From JARFQW01 sp963842955 (GTDB lineage: Bacteria; Pseudomonadota; Gammaproteobacteria; Steroidobacterales; XN24), in the NCBI GenBank assembly GCA_963842955.1, contig CAWJIJ010000007.1, positions 1 to 64,000 on the forward strand: a DNA stretch of 64,000 nucleotides. The letters run 5' to 3'. The translations under genes and the position numbers were made by a program. Under the pieces are notes generated by a model. It was not told the origin of the DNA. It saw only the letters and a list, made by a program, of their open reading frames with translations, and made no database searches. Below are positions 43,245 to 53,043 of this stretch, piece by piece; positions within the stretch are counted from its first letter, which is position 1; the number at the start of each line of letters is the position of its first letter.

Positions 43245-44993
43245 TCAGCCCCCTCGGTGACCGAACAGCATCGTGATGTTGATTCGCCGGTTTTCGTAAC
43301 CGTCGCGAAAATGAATGTCGTCGGTGCGATGCAGGAGATTGGAATTGAACACCGCGCAGCGGTTCTGCCGGTGGGGAATCACGATTTCGTTCGCGTTGTT
43401 GTCGGCAAGAAACTTGCGTATGGCTGCCTGCTGAGCCGGGTCATACGTGTTGTATTCGTCCAGCGTCCATTCCAGCGGCGCCTCCACGTCCCAGATCACC
43501 ATCCCGCCGTGCTCCGGGTCCAGGTTGGCCTCGGTGGGCGTGATCCAGAAGTTCACATTGACCGCCGCGAAGTCCGCATGAATGTCGATGCCAGACATCC
43601 GGCTGTCGTACTTGTAGGCCCACAACTGCATCAGCCGGTGGTCTTCGAAAATGCCGGGCAATGTGTTGCGCAGGTCGTCGGCGATCTGGAGCAGGAGGGG
43701 ATTACAGAAACCGTCCTGCAGATACGCGCCCAGGTAGCCATTGGGGTGATCGCAGTCGTACCAGATCGTGGAGTTGAGACAGAAGCGGCGGAGCGCCCCG
43801 AGGGCTTCCGGCGACAGGAATTCGTCGATCCAGGTAATGCCCGGCGCCCGCCTGTGATAGTCCGCCTCGACAACCGCCGGATTTATCCCGGGCCCGAGGG
43901 CTCCGCCGGGAAGGCGTTCCCCTGACTCCAGGTAGTGACAGCGGTTGTACCACTTCCACGACGCGGGGGCTGGAACGAGTTCGCCGTCGTCCGCCGCGGC
44001 CGGCAGAGCGGCCAGCGCGGTCCGTGTGGCGCTGGCGATCGGGCCCAGCGTATCCACCTGCAGACCCTGGTCCATGAGCCACGCGAGCTGCTCCTCGTCG
44101 TGGCGAAGCTTGGCGCGGGTCGTCGTATCAAAGGTGGGCAGGCCCGGGGTTGCCGCCTCGGCCGGATCCCGAAAAATCCCGTGGGCCTTGCGATACACGT
44201 CCCCGGCCTCCGCCAGCTGCCCCAGTGCTTTCAGGCAATGCCCGAGGCTACGCAGGGCATCGGGATCATCGGCATCGCCGGCAACCGCCGTGCGAGCGGC
44301 GGCCAGCGCATCGTCCAGCCGGTGCTGCCGGCGTCGTACGACGCTCAGCCGGCTGAGCGCCTTGGGTCGAATGTCCGCGTCGCGGTCGGCGGCGGCCTCG
44401 AACGCTTCCGCCGCATCATCGAGATCTCCGGTCAGTTCCCGGGCCCGCCCGAGTTCGAACCTGAGCTGGGCATCGTCCGGCGCCGCCGCCACGCAGCGGG
44501 CCAATGCCCCTTCCGCCGGCGCGCCCTGGCGCAGGGACAGCAGCGCAAGACCCAGATGGCGTCGCGCCTGGACGTGGTCCTCGTCAAGCCCCAGGGTCTT
44601 CCGGAAACAGTCGCAGGCCTCGGCATGGCGGTGACCCTTGCGGCGGGCAAGACCGAGATTGAACCACGCCTCGGGCTGACGGGGCTCGAGATCCAGCGAC
44701 GCCTGGAACTGGGCTTCCGCTTCTGCGGCGCGGCCCTGGTCCTGGAAGACCAGCCCCAGGTTGGCGGCGACGGCGGGATCCCGGGGCTTGAGCTGCCGCG
44801 CCTGGCCGATCAGCCTGGCGGCCTGGTCCGGGTCGTCCTGTTGATAGGCGATGACACCCAGGTAGTGCAGCGCATCGGGCTGTTCGGGATAGGCCGCAAG
44901 AACCGCGCGGTAGGCGGTCTCCGCCGCCGCCAGGTCGCCGGCCTGGTGGGCGCGGATTGCCATCATCATGCGTTGGGAGAGATCAGCCGACAT
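43245..44993 (-). CDS. TPR protein fused to a 2OG-Fe(II) oxygenase-like domain
   Basis: The 582-residue protein begins with about seven tetratricopeptide repeats (residues 1-280), such as ALHYLGVIAYQQDDPDQAAR and AWFNLGLARRKGHRHAEACD. The C-terminal domain (about 390-580) is a 2-oxoglutarate/iron dioxygenase-like fold. It has DIHADFAAVNVNFWITP giving the HxD pair (His472, Asp474), a distal His in NSNLLHRTD (His555), and ENRRINITMLFG supplying an Arg. Such fusions modify proteins or glycans, and the target may be selected by the TPR array. ATG 44993 was chosen because the longer frame adds sequence without TPR character. Confidence 0.78.
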   Translation of the reverse strand: MSADLSQRMMMAIRAHQAGDLAAAETAYRAVLAAYPEQPDALHYLGVIAYQQDDPDQAARLIGQARQLKPRDPAVAANLGLVFQDQGRAAEAEAQFQASLDLEPRQPEAWFNLGLARRKGHRHAEACDCFRKTLGLDEDHVQARRHLGLALLSLRQGAPAEGALARCVAAAPDDAQLRFELGRARELTGDLDDAAEAFEAAADRDADIRPKALSRLSVVRRRQHRLDDALAAARTAVAGDADDPDALRSLGHCLKALGQLAEAGDVYRKAHGIFRDPAEAATPGLPTFDTTTRAKLRHDEEQLAWLMDQGLQVDTLGPIASATRTALAALPAAADDGELVPAPASWKWYNRCHYLESGERLPGGALGPGINPAVVEADYHRRAPGITWIDEFLSPEALGALRRFCLNSTIWYDCDHPNGYLGAYLQDGFCNPLLLQIADDLRNTLPGIFEDHRLMQLWAYKYDSRMSGIDIHADFAAVNVNFWITPTEANLDPEHGGMVIWDVEAPLEWTLDEYNTYDPAQQAAIRKFLADNNANEIVIPHRQNRCAVFNSNLLHRTDDIHFRDGYENRRINITMLFGHRGG

Positions 44994-45263
44994 GTCGAGG
45001 GACCTCGGGTCCTTGCCAGGCGCTGATTCTATGGCCTTTGGAACCGGAGCACCCGGGCCGGCAAAAAACTTCACCAAATCAGCTCGTTGGGGGCATTCTC
45101 GACGCGGAGACCGCAGCCACCTGGGCGATTCGGGCTCCAACACGGAGAACCTCCCTTAGAATCGGCAACTCATGAGCTGCCGGAGGGTCTGATCCTTCAT
45201 GCCCGCCGCAACCTGTACCGTCGAACAAATGGAATTGCGCCCCTCATGCGGGTGGGAGACGAC

Positions 45264-47861
45264 ATGCCGCTGAATGACATCTGCCGATACCGTTCCCGCC
45301 ACGGTCGGCCTCGCGAATCCGGACGTTTGGGCGTCCTGGTGGCTCTCCCGCTCCTGGTGCTCGCCGCCTGCGGTGGAGGAGGGGGCGGCGGCAGCGGCAG
45401 CGGCAATCCCGCGCCGGCGGTCCCCACGGTCTCCATCGGTGCGGCCAGCGCCGATGAGTCCACCGATCCCACCGACCTGGTGTTTCCGGTCACCTTGTCC
45501 GCACCTGCCGGCTCGGCGGTCACGGTGGACTATCGCAGCGAGGGGGGAACGGCCGAGCCCGGCTCGGACTTCATGTCCGCCAGCGGCACCCTGACGGTGC
45601 CTCCCGGAACCACGGCCGCATCGATCCGTGTCGGCGTGCTGGACGACACCGACGTCGAGCCCGACGAAACCCTGGTCCTGCGCCTGTCCAATCCGGTCAA
45701 CGCACGCCTGGGCACCGCCGAAGCCGCAGGCCTGATTCGCGACAACGACGTTGCCCAACCCGCGGCCGTCGTCGGCCTGGACGAACGCCCGTCCAACACG
45801 ACCTGCGTCGCGCCGCCGCGTGGGACCGGTGACGCCGAGGTGATTCTCGAACCGGCCTTCGGGGGTTTGCCGGATTTTGCCCAGCCCACGGGCCTGGTCC
45901 AGGCGCCGCCGGCTGATGGTCGCTGGTTCGTGCTGGAAAAGAGCGGCCGGGTGCGGGTATTCGCCGACAATCCGGCCGCCAACGCCGCACCGGTCTGGCT
46001 GGACATTGCCGGGCAGGTCAACGATCGCTCCGAGGGTGGTCTGCTCGGGCTGGCCTTTGATCCCGACTGGCCCGCAACGTCCGAAGTCTATGTCTCCTAC
46101 ACCGACGGCGGCGGCGGTGGCATGCGCTCGGTCGTTTCCCGCTTTGTGCCGGACAACCCCACCAGCCCTGCCAACTGGACCGAGGAAGTGGTCCTGACGG
46201 TGAGCCAGGACTTCGACAACCATAACGGCGGCCATATTGCCTTCGGTCCGGACCGGTTGCTCTATCTCGGTCTCGGAGACGGCGGCAGCGGCGGCGATCC
46301 CAACAACCGGGCCCAGGACACCACCCGCCTGCTCGGCTCGTTCCTCCGGCTGGACGTCCGCGGCGTACCCTGGCCCACACCCGCCTATCGGATTCCGCCA
46401 GGCAACCCGTTCGCCGCCAACGCGGTCTGCGGCCCCGGCGCCAACACGGCTGCCTGCCCGGAAATCTTCGCCTGGGGCTTTCGCAACCCCTGGCGGTGGA
46501 GCTTCGATACGGCCTCCGGCGTCCTCTGGGCCGGCGACGTGGGGCAGGGGGCCTGGGAGGAAGTGGACCAGGTGGAGGCCGGCGGCAACTACGGCTGGGA
46601 CTGCCGGGAGGGGGCCCACGACTTTCAGCCGGCCAACTGTTCCGGCGGCGGCCTCGTCGAGCCGGTGGCCGAATACAGCCACAGCCTGGGTAACTCCATC
46701 ACCGGGGGCTATGTCTACCGGGGCAGCGCGATACCGGCCCTGGCGGGCCGCTACGTCTTCGGTGACTTTGGTTCCGGCCGCATCTGGGCGCTGGCGGAAG
46801 ACGGTGGCGGCTATGCGCTGGAGGAACTGGTCGATTCGAGTCTGAACATTTCGTCCTTCGGCCAGGGTGCGGACGGCGAGATCTATGTGGTGAACCTCGG
46901 CGGTGATTTCCGGAAGCTGACGGCTGCCGGCGGTGGTGGCGTGGATCCGGTGGCGGATTTGCTGAGCGAGACCGGCTGCACGGCCGCCGGCGACGCGACT
47001 CAGCCTGCGTCGGGCCTCGTGCCCTACACGCTGAACGCGCCGTTTTGGTCGGACGGTGCGGACAAGAGTCGCTGGATCGGTCTGCCGGACGATGCCGTGA
47101 TCGAAATCGACGGCGACGGCGACTGGCAGTTCCCGGCGGGCACCGTCCTGGTCAAGCAGTTCGAACTGACCGGGCGTCTCGTCGAGACCCGACTGCTCAT
47201 GCGCCATCCGGACGGCGAGTGGGCGGGCTATACCTATGCCTGGAACGAGGCGGGCACCGACGCCGACCGGGTTCGCGGCGGGCTGGTGAGGACCATCGAC
47301 GGACAGGACTGGATCTATCCTGGCGAGAGCCAGTGCCTGGAGTGCCATACCCAGGCGGCCGGCGTGTCCCTGGGGCTGGAGACCGCACAGCAAAACGGCG
47401 ATCTGACCTATTCATCCACCGGTCGAACGGCCAACCAGCTGACCACCCTGGAGCACATCGGGTTCTTCGCCGACCCGCTGCCGGGGGGGGCGGAAGATTT
47501 GCCAATGCTCACGGACCCCGCGGACGCCGCTGCCGACCCCGGTCTTCGCGCCCGTGCCTATCTTCACACCAACTGCAGCCAGTGCCACCGGCCGGGCGGA
47601 CCGACGCCCGTGGACATGGATTTCCGCTGGACCGTGGCCCTGCGGGACACGAACACCTGCGGCGTGCGGGCCACCGGGGGTGGCATGGGCATGATGGGCG
47701 GGGTCCGTATCGACCCCGGCGCGGCAAACCGCTCCGTCGTCGTCGATCGCATGGGCCGGCGGGACGCCGGCGGCATGCCGCCGATCGGATCCGCGTTGGT
47801 GGATGCCGGCGGCGTGAGCCTCGTTTCCGCATGGATCGACAGCCTGACCGGCTGTAATTGA
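45264..47861 (+). CDS. Lipoprotein fusing Calx-beta, PQQ-type sugar dehydrogenase and diheme cytochrome domains
   Basis: The 865-residue protein has a lipobox (LLVLAAC, Cys36) and a poly-Gly linker. A Calx-beta domain (about 50-160; VTVDYRSEGGTAEPGSDF, DDTDVEPDETLVLRL) precedes a soluble glucose/sorbosone dehydrogenase-like propeller (about 190-540). The propeller shows GLLGLAFDPDW, NGGHIAFGPDRLLYLGLGDG, FAWGFRNPWRWSFD and GNYGWDCREG. A C-terminal c-type cytochrome domain has heme sites CLECH (about 691) and CSQCH (about 771). The layout suggests oxidation of a sugar-like substrate at the outer surface with electrons passing to heme. A GGGAG site precedes ATG 45264; an earlier in-frame ATG at 45246 is possible. 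Confidence 0.82.
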   Translation: MPLNDICRYRSRHGRPRESGRLGVLVALPLLVLAACGGGGGGGSGSGNPAPAVPTVSIGAASADESTDPTDLVFPVTLSAPAGSAVTVDYRSEGGTAEPGSDFMSASGTLTVPPGTTAASIRVGVLDDTDVEPDETLVLRLSNPVNARLGTAEAAGLIRDNDVAQPAAVVGLDERPSNTTCVAPPRGTGDAEVILEPAFGGLPDFAQPTGLVQAPPADGRWFVLEKSGRVRVFADNPAANAAPVWLDIAGQVNDRSEGGLLGLAFDPDWPATSEVYVSYTDGGGGGMRSVVSRFVPDNPTSPANWTEEVVLTVSQDFDNHNGGHIAFGPDRLLYLGLGDGGSGGDPNNRAQDTTRLLGSFLRLDVRGVPWPTPAYRIPPGNPFAANAVCGPGANTAACPEIFAWGFRNPWRWSFDTASGVLWAGDVGQGAWEEVDQVEAGGNYGWDCREGAHDFQPANCSGGGLVEPVAEYSHSLGNSITGGYVYRGSAIPALAGRYVFGDFGSGRIWALAEDGGGYALEELVDSSLNISSFGQGADGEIYVVNLGGDFRKLTAAGGGGVDPVADLLSETGCTAAGDATQPASGLVPYTLNAPFWSDGADKSRWIGLPDDAVIEIDGDGDWQFPAGTVLVKQFELTGRLVETRLLMRHPDGEWAGYTYAWNEAGTDADRVRGGLVRTIDGQDWIYPGESQCLECHTQAAGVSLGLETAQQNGDLTYSSTGRTANQLTTLEHIGFFADPLPGGAEDLPMLTDPADAAADPGLRARAYLHTNCSQCHRPGGPTPVDMDFRWTVALRDTNTCGVRATGGGMGMMGGVRIDPGAANRSVVVDRMGRRDAGGMPPIGSALVDAGGVSLVSAWIDSLTGCN

Positions 47862-47875
47862 TCGAGGTATCAGGC

Positions 47876-48682
47876 GTGAGTGCTCTGGTGGTTTCCCTGG
47901 TGATCGCCCTGGGCTATGCGGGCCTGGTGCTGGGCGTGCAGCGCACGGTCATGTATCCGGCCCCGGCGGCGCCGCCGGTGGCCCCCGTTCTCGAGGGGAC
48001 CGGCGCCGAGCGGATCGAACTGGGTCCGAACGGGCAGCGGGAGGCGTGGCTCCTTGCACCGACCACCCCGCCAGCTAGTCCTTCGCCGGCCGTGCTGTTC
48101 GCCCATGCGAATGCCGAGATCATCGACGACTGGCTGCATGGCTTCGGCCCGCTCCGGGATGCGGGCTTTGCGGTGCTGCTCGTCGAATATCCGGGCTATG
48201 GCCGCACGCCCGGCAAGCCCACCGAGGCGTCCGTTACCGAAGCGGTCCTGGCAGGTTTTGACGCGCTGGCCAGCCGGCCGGATATCGACGGCTCGCGAAT
48301 CGCGGCCTGGGGCCGGTCCCTTGGCGGCGGCCCGGCCTGTGCGCTGGCTGCGGCCCGGCCCGTTTCCGCGCTCGTCCTGGAATCCACGTTTTCCAGCGCC
48401 CGGTCCCTGGCGATGCGGTCCGGCGTGCTGCCGTTCCTGGTACTGGATCCCTGGGACAACCTCGCCTGTCTCGACCGGTACGCGGGGCCACTACTGGTCA
48501 TTCACGGCGAGGAGGACACCCTCATTCCACCGTCCCACGGCAGGCGTCTGGCAGCAGCCGTGGATGGAGCCCAGTGGCTGGGCCTGCCCTGTGGTCATAA
48601 CGACTGCACTCGGCCGTGGGATGCCATCGTCGGATTTCTGGCGGATCCGGGAGACGAACGGCAGACTTCCCCTGGCGGGTGA
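47876..48682 (+). CDS. Membrane-anchored alpha/beta hydrolase
   Basis: The 268-residue protein has an N-terminal anchor (ALVVSLVIALGYAGLVLGVQ) and an alpha/beta hydrolase domain with VLFAHANAEII, LLVEYPGYGRTPG, the nucleophile GRSLGG (Ser148), the acid loop HGEEDTLIPPSHG and the histidine CGHND. This is the BEM46/YfhR-like group. I prefer GTG 47876, with GAGG upstream, over TTG 47858, which overlaps the previous stop. It follows the dehydrogenase gene by 14 bases and is probably co-transcribed. Substrate unknown. Confidence 0.82.
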   Translation: MSALVVSLVIALGYAGLVLGVQRTVMYPAPAAPPVAPVLEGTGAERIELGPNGQREAWLLAPTTPPASPSPAVLFAHANAEIIDDWLHGFGPLRDAGFAVLLVEYPGYGRTPGKPTEASVTEAVLAGFDALASRPDIDGSRIAAWGRSLGGGPACALAAARPVSALVLESTFSSARSLAMRSGVLPFLVLDPWDNLACLDRYAGPLLVIHGEEDTLIPPSHGRRLAAAVDGAQWLGLPCGHNDCTRPWDAIVGFLADPGDERQTSPGG

Positions 48683-48786
48683 CGACCGTTCGGCCGGGGA
48701 CGGAAAGTCCGGGTCGCCGCCGGAAATTCGTTACCCTACTTCCCGGACCCGATCATCAAATCCCTGTAGCAGGAGAACACAGCCCG

Positions 48787-49095
48787 GTGACTGACGAACA
48801 GACCGAACGCGAGTTTCGCGAAACCGCCGATACGTTTATCAAGCTGGCCAACGAACACATCGAATCGCAGTCCAAAGAGAATGTGGGCATGGCGCTTCTG
48901 TACGCGGCGTCGCGCTTCAACGCCTTCGTGGTGGCCGCCCATAACGACAATCTGAAGGACTTCGAGGGGGACCATGACCGCGCCATCGGCTTTTTCATGG
49001 TCGAGTACCTGCGGATGCTCCAGGAAAACCTGGACGACTACAAACGGGCCTACAAGGACCAGCAGGAGGCCGCGGACCCGGAATCCGGCGCTTAG
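48787..49095 (+). CDS. DUF3144 family protein
   Basis: The 102-residue protein starts with GTG preceded by AGGAG and matches DUF3144: FRETADTFIKLANEHI, ALLYAASRFNAFVVAAHN, FFMVEYLRMLQENLDDY. It is a small helical cytosolic protein widespread in proteobacteria and of unknown function. It lies 104 bases after the hydrolase and runs towards the GMC oxidoreductase. Confidence 0.87.
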   Translation: MTDEQTEREFRETADTFIKLANEHIESQSKENVGMALLYAASRFNAFVVAAHNDNLKDFEGDHDRAIGFFMVEYLRMLQENLDDYKRAYKDQQEAADPESGA

Positions 49096-49149
49096 AACCG
49101 GTCCGGCCGCCAGGCTGCGCGCCACGGAGGCGCGGGTCTGATATGACCG

Positions 49150-50839
49150 TCAGGGGCCGTCAGGCTGAAAAGCCAAGGCGGCGTCTTCGATGGTCCGGGA
49201 TGGCGGCGTCCGTTCTCCTGCCTTCATCCCCCCCGGGGCCGTTGAGCCAAGGATCATGTCGGCCGCCTTTTCGGCGATCATGATCGTTGGCGCATTCGTG
49301 TTGCCGCTGATCAGCGTCGGCATGATGGAAGCGTCCACGACCCGGAGACCGTCGACACCGTGAACCCGCAGCTCGGCGTCCACGACCGCCAGGTCGTCGG
49401 CGCCCATCTTGCAGGTGCCCACCGGGTGGTACACCAGGCCGAGGCGTTCCTTGGCCTTGGCCAGCAGATCCTCGTCGGACAGCGCCGCCGGTCCGGGGTG
49501 AACCTCCTCCCCGCGCCATGGCTCGAACGCCGGGGCCGCCAGGATGGTGCGGGCCAGCCTCAGGCCGTCCACGAGGGAGCGGCGGTCCGCTTCCTCGGTC
49601 AGGAAGTTGAAGTCGATTACCGGTGCCGCTGCGGGGTCCGCGGAGGCCAGCGTCAGCTGGCCGCGGCTCTCGGGGCGCAGCACGCACACATGCAGGGTGT
49701 AGCCGTCCCGGCTCAGCAGCTTGAAGTCGCGTCCGCAGTCGTCGAACAACAGGGGCACGAAGTGCATTTGCACATCGGGAACATCCAGGTCCGCGCGGGT
49801 TTTCAGAAACGCACCCGTGTCGGTAATGGATGCGGCCAACTTGCCGGTGCGTCCGGTCAGGTACTTCAGAGCCTCCGGGAGCATGCGGGCCAGCCCGCTG
49901 GGGGAGCTCGCAAAGCCGTCCCCCTTGAGGCTGGCCTGCAGCACGCAGGCATCCACGTGCTCCTGCAGGTTACGGCCCACGCCGGGCAGGGCGTGGCGGG
50001 TCTCGATGCCCTGCTCACGCAGCTGATCCGGGTCGCCGATGCCGGACAGCATGAGGAGTTGGGGTGAGTTGAAGGCGCCGCCGCTCACGATCACCTCGCG
50101 GCGGGCCCTCACGACCTGTTCTCCGCCCTTGCCGCGCCAGGCCACGCCCTTTGCGGCACCGTCGTCCAGCAGGATCCGGCTGGCGAGCGCGCCGGTCAGC
50201 ACGGTCAGGTTGGGCCGCAGCCGGGCCGGTTTCAGGAACGCTCGCGAAACGCCGCAGCGTTGGCCGCCGTCAATGGTGAACTGGAAAACGCCCGCGCCTT
50301 CCAGCTCGGCGCCGTTGAAGTCCCGGTTCGCCGGAAAGCCCGCCTCTTCGGCGGCTCTCAGGAACACGTTGCTGAGGGCGTAGGGCGGATCGCAGTCGCT
50401 CACCACCAGCGGTCCGTCGGCGCCGTGCAGCGCCGAGGCGCCGCGCACGTTGCCCTCGGAACGCTTGAAGTAGGGCAGGACGTGGTCCCAGCTCCATCCG
50501 GGATTGCCCGCCGCCGCCCAGCGATCATAGTCGGAGGCGTGGCCGCGGATGTAGATCATGGCGTTGACCGCGCTGGAGCCGCCCAGGGTCTTGCCGCGGG
50601 GGCAGAACACCGGCTTGGCCGTTGCGGATATCCGGCCGGGTGGTGGAGTTGTAGCGCCAGTTGTACTTGCGGCTGAACATGAAGTAGGCGAACGCGCCGG
50701 GAATGCCGATGAGCGGCGAACGGTCCTCGGGGCCGGCTTCGAGCAGGCAGACCGAGACTCCCGGGTTGGTCGAGAGCCGGTTCGCGAGCACGCAGCCCGC
50801 GGAGCCGGCGCCAACGATCACGTAGTCGAATTCATTCAT
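49150..50839 (-). CDS. GMC family FAD oxidoreductase (choline/alcohol dehydrogenase-like), frameshifted near 50627
   Basis: The N-terminus in one frame is MNEFDYVIVGAGSAGCVLAN (FAD dinucleotide motif) through NWRYNSTTRPDIRNGQ. The continuation lies in another frame from VFCPRGKTLGGSSAVNAMIY, the GMC signature 1. Deleting one A in GGCCAAGCC (minus strand, about 50625-50629) gives NGQPVFCPRGK. The remainder is normal, with VSGGAFNSPQLLMLSGIG (signature 2) and the C-terminal catalytic His region YHPVGTCKMG plus SGNTNAPTIMIAEKAADMI. The restored length is about 562 residues. The enzyme oxidises an alcohol to an aldehyde. ilvD lies 64 bases upstream on the same strand. Confidence 0.85.
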
Positions 50840-50903
50840 TGCATCACTCTCCCCGGCGCATCGCCGTTCCCGGCCGCTGTCACCGAACGACCCGGCTCGG
50901 CGG

Positions 50904-52568
<1,665 letters not shown>

Positions 52569-52666
52569 GTCCGCCGATCCGGGAAATAGGGGGTTGTATA
52601 TAAGGTGTTAAATCCGAGGTTTTTGCCGCACTGCATCGAAGCGGTCACAAAGTGGGCAATTTATTG

Positions 52667-52697
52667 TTGACTCGGGCAAAACGCTCGTGCTTAGAAT
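52667..52697 (+). promoter_or_regulatory. Candidate sigma-70 promoter of the ilvC-leuB operon
   Basis: A TTGACT hexamer at 52667-52672 is followed, after 19 bases, by TAGAAT at 52692-52697. This would start the transcript shortly after 52700, ahead of the leader peptide ATG at 52750. The local AT content is raised. The spacer is two bases longer than ideal, so activity is not certain. Confidence 0.55.
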
Positions 52698-52749
52698 CGC
52701 TTCAACGCAGGAAACAGACCAGCCAGAAGACTCAACCGTTTTGAAGCCA

Positions 52750-52896
52750 ATGTCTACCCGAATCGCCCACAGACGACGCCAGGATGCCGCGGTGACCACC
52801 GCCCGGGCCGGCGTGCCTGCGCGCGAGTCCCTCATTGCGCTTATTAGCCTTCTTATTCTCGTCCTCGTAGTAGGGACACGCGGGGTCATGGTCTAG
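52750..52896 (+). CDS. Branched-chain amino acid leader peptide (attenuator)
   Basis: The 48-codon frame starts MSTRIAHRRRQDAAVTTARA. Codons 27-48 are packed with branched-chain residues: three Ile, six Leu and five Val among 22, including SLLILVLVV. Such a run is the sensor of transcription attenuation. A ribosome short of charged Ile, Leu or Val tRNA stalls here. The last codons (52879-52886) contain the segment that can pair with the terminator's rising arm. An in-frame extension upstream to 52687 exists, but would start within the proposed promoter's -10 region. I see no strong ribosome site at 52750, so the exact start is less sure than the sensor region. Confidence 0.88.
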   Translation: MSTRIAHRRRQDAAVTTARAGVPARESLIALISLLILVLVVGTRGVMV

Positions 52897-52936
52897 CGAA
52901 CGCCTAACAAGCAAACCGAAAACCAGAAACCCCGCG
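52879..52936 (+). promoter_or_regulatory. Antiterminator pairing segments of the ilv attenuator
   Basis: CGCGGGGT at 52879-52886, inside the leader's Arg-Gly-Val codons, is perfectly complementary to ACCCCGCG at 52929-52936, the rising arm of the terminator. Ribosome stalling on the upstream Ile/Leu/Val codons would leave the first segment free to sequester the terminator arm. Completion of the peptide would mask it and allow termination. Confidence 0.75.
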
Positions 52937-52963
52937 ACCGGCAACGGAAGCGGGGTTTTTTTT
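52927..52963 (+). terminator. Attenuator intrinsic terminator upstream of ilvC
   Basis: AAACCCCGC (52927-52935) pairs with GCGGGGTTT (52950-52958). An inner CCG/CGG pair closes a GCAA loop, and the run of eight T bases ends at 52963. It is a strong Rho-independent terminator located between the leader peptide stop and ilvC, so it must be an attenuator rather than an operon end. Confidence 0.92.
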
Positions 52964-53043
52964 ACCCGGAATTTTTACCGAAACAGAACTAACCCCCCGG
53001 ACTGAATTGACCGAATCGAACTGCAAGGACACCAGGAGCCGCC

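Noticed and set aside
45156..47393. 745-codon minus-strand frame opposite the sugar dehydrogenase/diheme lipoprotein
   Set aside because: The plus strand encodes recognised domains throughout; the antisense translation has only low-complexity Gly/Val/Asp sequence.
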